From Paenibacillus polymyxa (GTDB lineage: Bacteria; Bacillota; Bacilli; Paenibacillales; Paenibacillaceae): a stretch of DNA of 64,000 nt. A program made the position numbers and the translations under genes. The first letter of the stretch is position 1, and every line of letters starts with the position of its first letter. Below are positions 63,980-64,000 of this stretch, one piece after another. The notes under the pieces are model-generated. The model was not told the DNA's origin and made no database searches. It saw only the letters and a list, made by a program, of their open reading frames with translations. The stretch is taken from assembly GCF_001719045.1 (NCBI RefSeq), contig NZ_CP015423.1, positions 4,587,501 through 4,651,500 on the forward strand, written 5' to 3'.

Positions 63980-64000
63980 TTGGATGGTCATACCGAGTTT
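63980..64000 (+). CDS. Start of the next gene (cut by window edge)
   Basis: TTG 63980 lies six bases after GGGGAG and begins MDGHTEF. Too little is visible to identify it. Confidence 0.4.

Overview
The window looks like chromosome of a Paenibacillus close to P. polymyxa. Supporting signs are the Gram-positive style ribosome-binding sites with frequent TTG and GTG starts, an S-layer-anchored GH18 protein, the sufCDSUB order, yunC, yunD and yfkAB homologues, a fused FecCD-type permease, and RRNPP-type receptor plus pro-peptide genes like those reported for P. polymyxa. No rRNA, tRNA or CRISPR array was seen.

1-21 kb is ordinary chromosome. It holds a sugar-binding lipoprotein (cut by the window edge) with a GH32 fructosidase, a cupin-type XRE regulator and an acyl-CoA thioesterase. 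Then come a secreted GH43/ricin-lectin enzyme with a cre-like site, an Sfp-type phosphopantetheinyl transferase, an amidohydrolase, an SLH-GH18 protein and DegV. Next are a truncated aminoglycoside nucleotidyltransferase, a divergent second IF-3, and a Fur-boxed iron-siderophore uptake pair. An ArsR-like regulator with an MFS exporter, a VOC protein and a GNAT acetyltransferase end the region.

21-45 kb is an AT-rich accessory island full of duplications and decay. It carries four loci of one peptide-receptor family: two with intact receptors (only the first has an intact secreted pro-peptide) and two broken. Three WXG100-type polymorphic toxin or immunity modules follow: a DUF4258-like remnant with DUF1871, an intact Ntox50-like toxin with its immunity gene, and a decayed PD-(D/E)XK-like nuclease with its immunity gene. 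Also here are two secreted beta-rich paralogues, an accessory SecA2, two copper-amine-oxidase-N proteins (one broken), KptA with a decayed second copy, an Mrr-like nuclease, and a flagellin carrying a concanavalin-like insert. A recombinase fragment and several families of short repeats are scattered through it. The two broken receptors lie directly upstream of toxin remnants, and repeated terminators follow immunity genes, so the island seems to have been shuffled by homologous recombination between repeated module ends.

45-64 kb returns to core genes. yunC has an IS3-family element inserted into its terminator. Then come mtnK-mtnA of methionine salvage (minus strand), Dps behind a structured leader, sufCDSUB behind a PerR/Fur-like operator, ymaF followed by a duplicated scrap of sufB, two divergent manganese catalases, two HD-GYP proteins flanking yunD, and the radical SAM protein YfkAB. 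Iron-sulfur assembly, Dps and the two catalases together make the 49-58 kb stretch a peroxide and iron defence neighbourhood.
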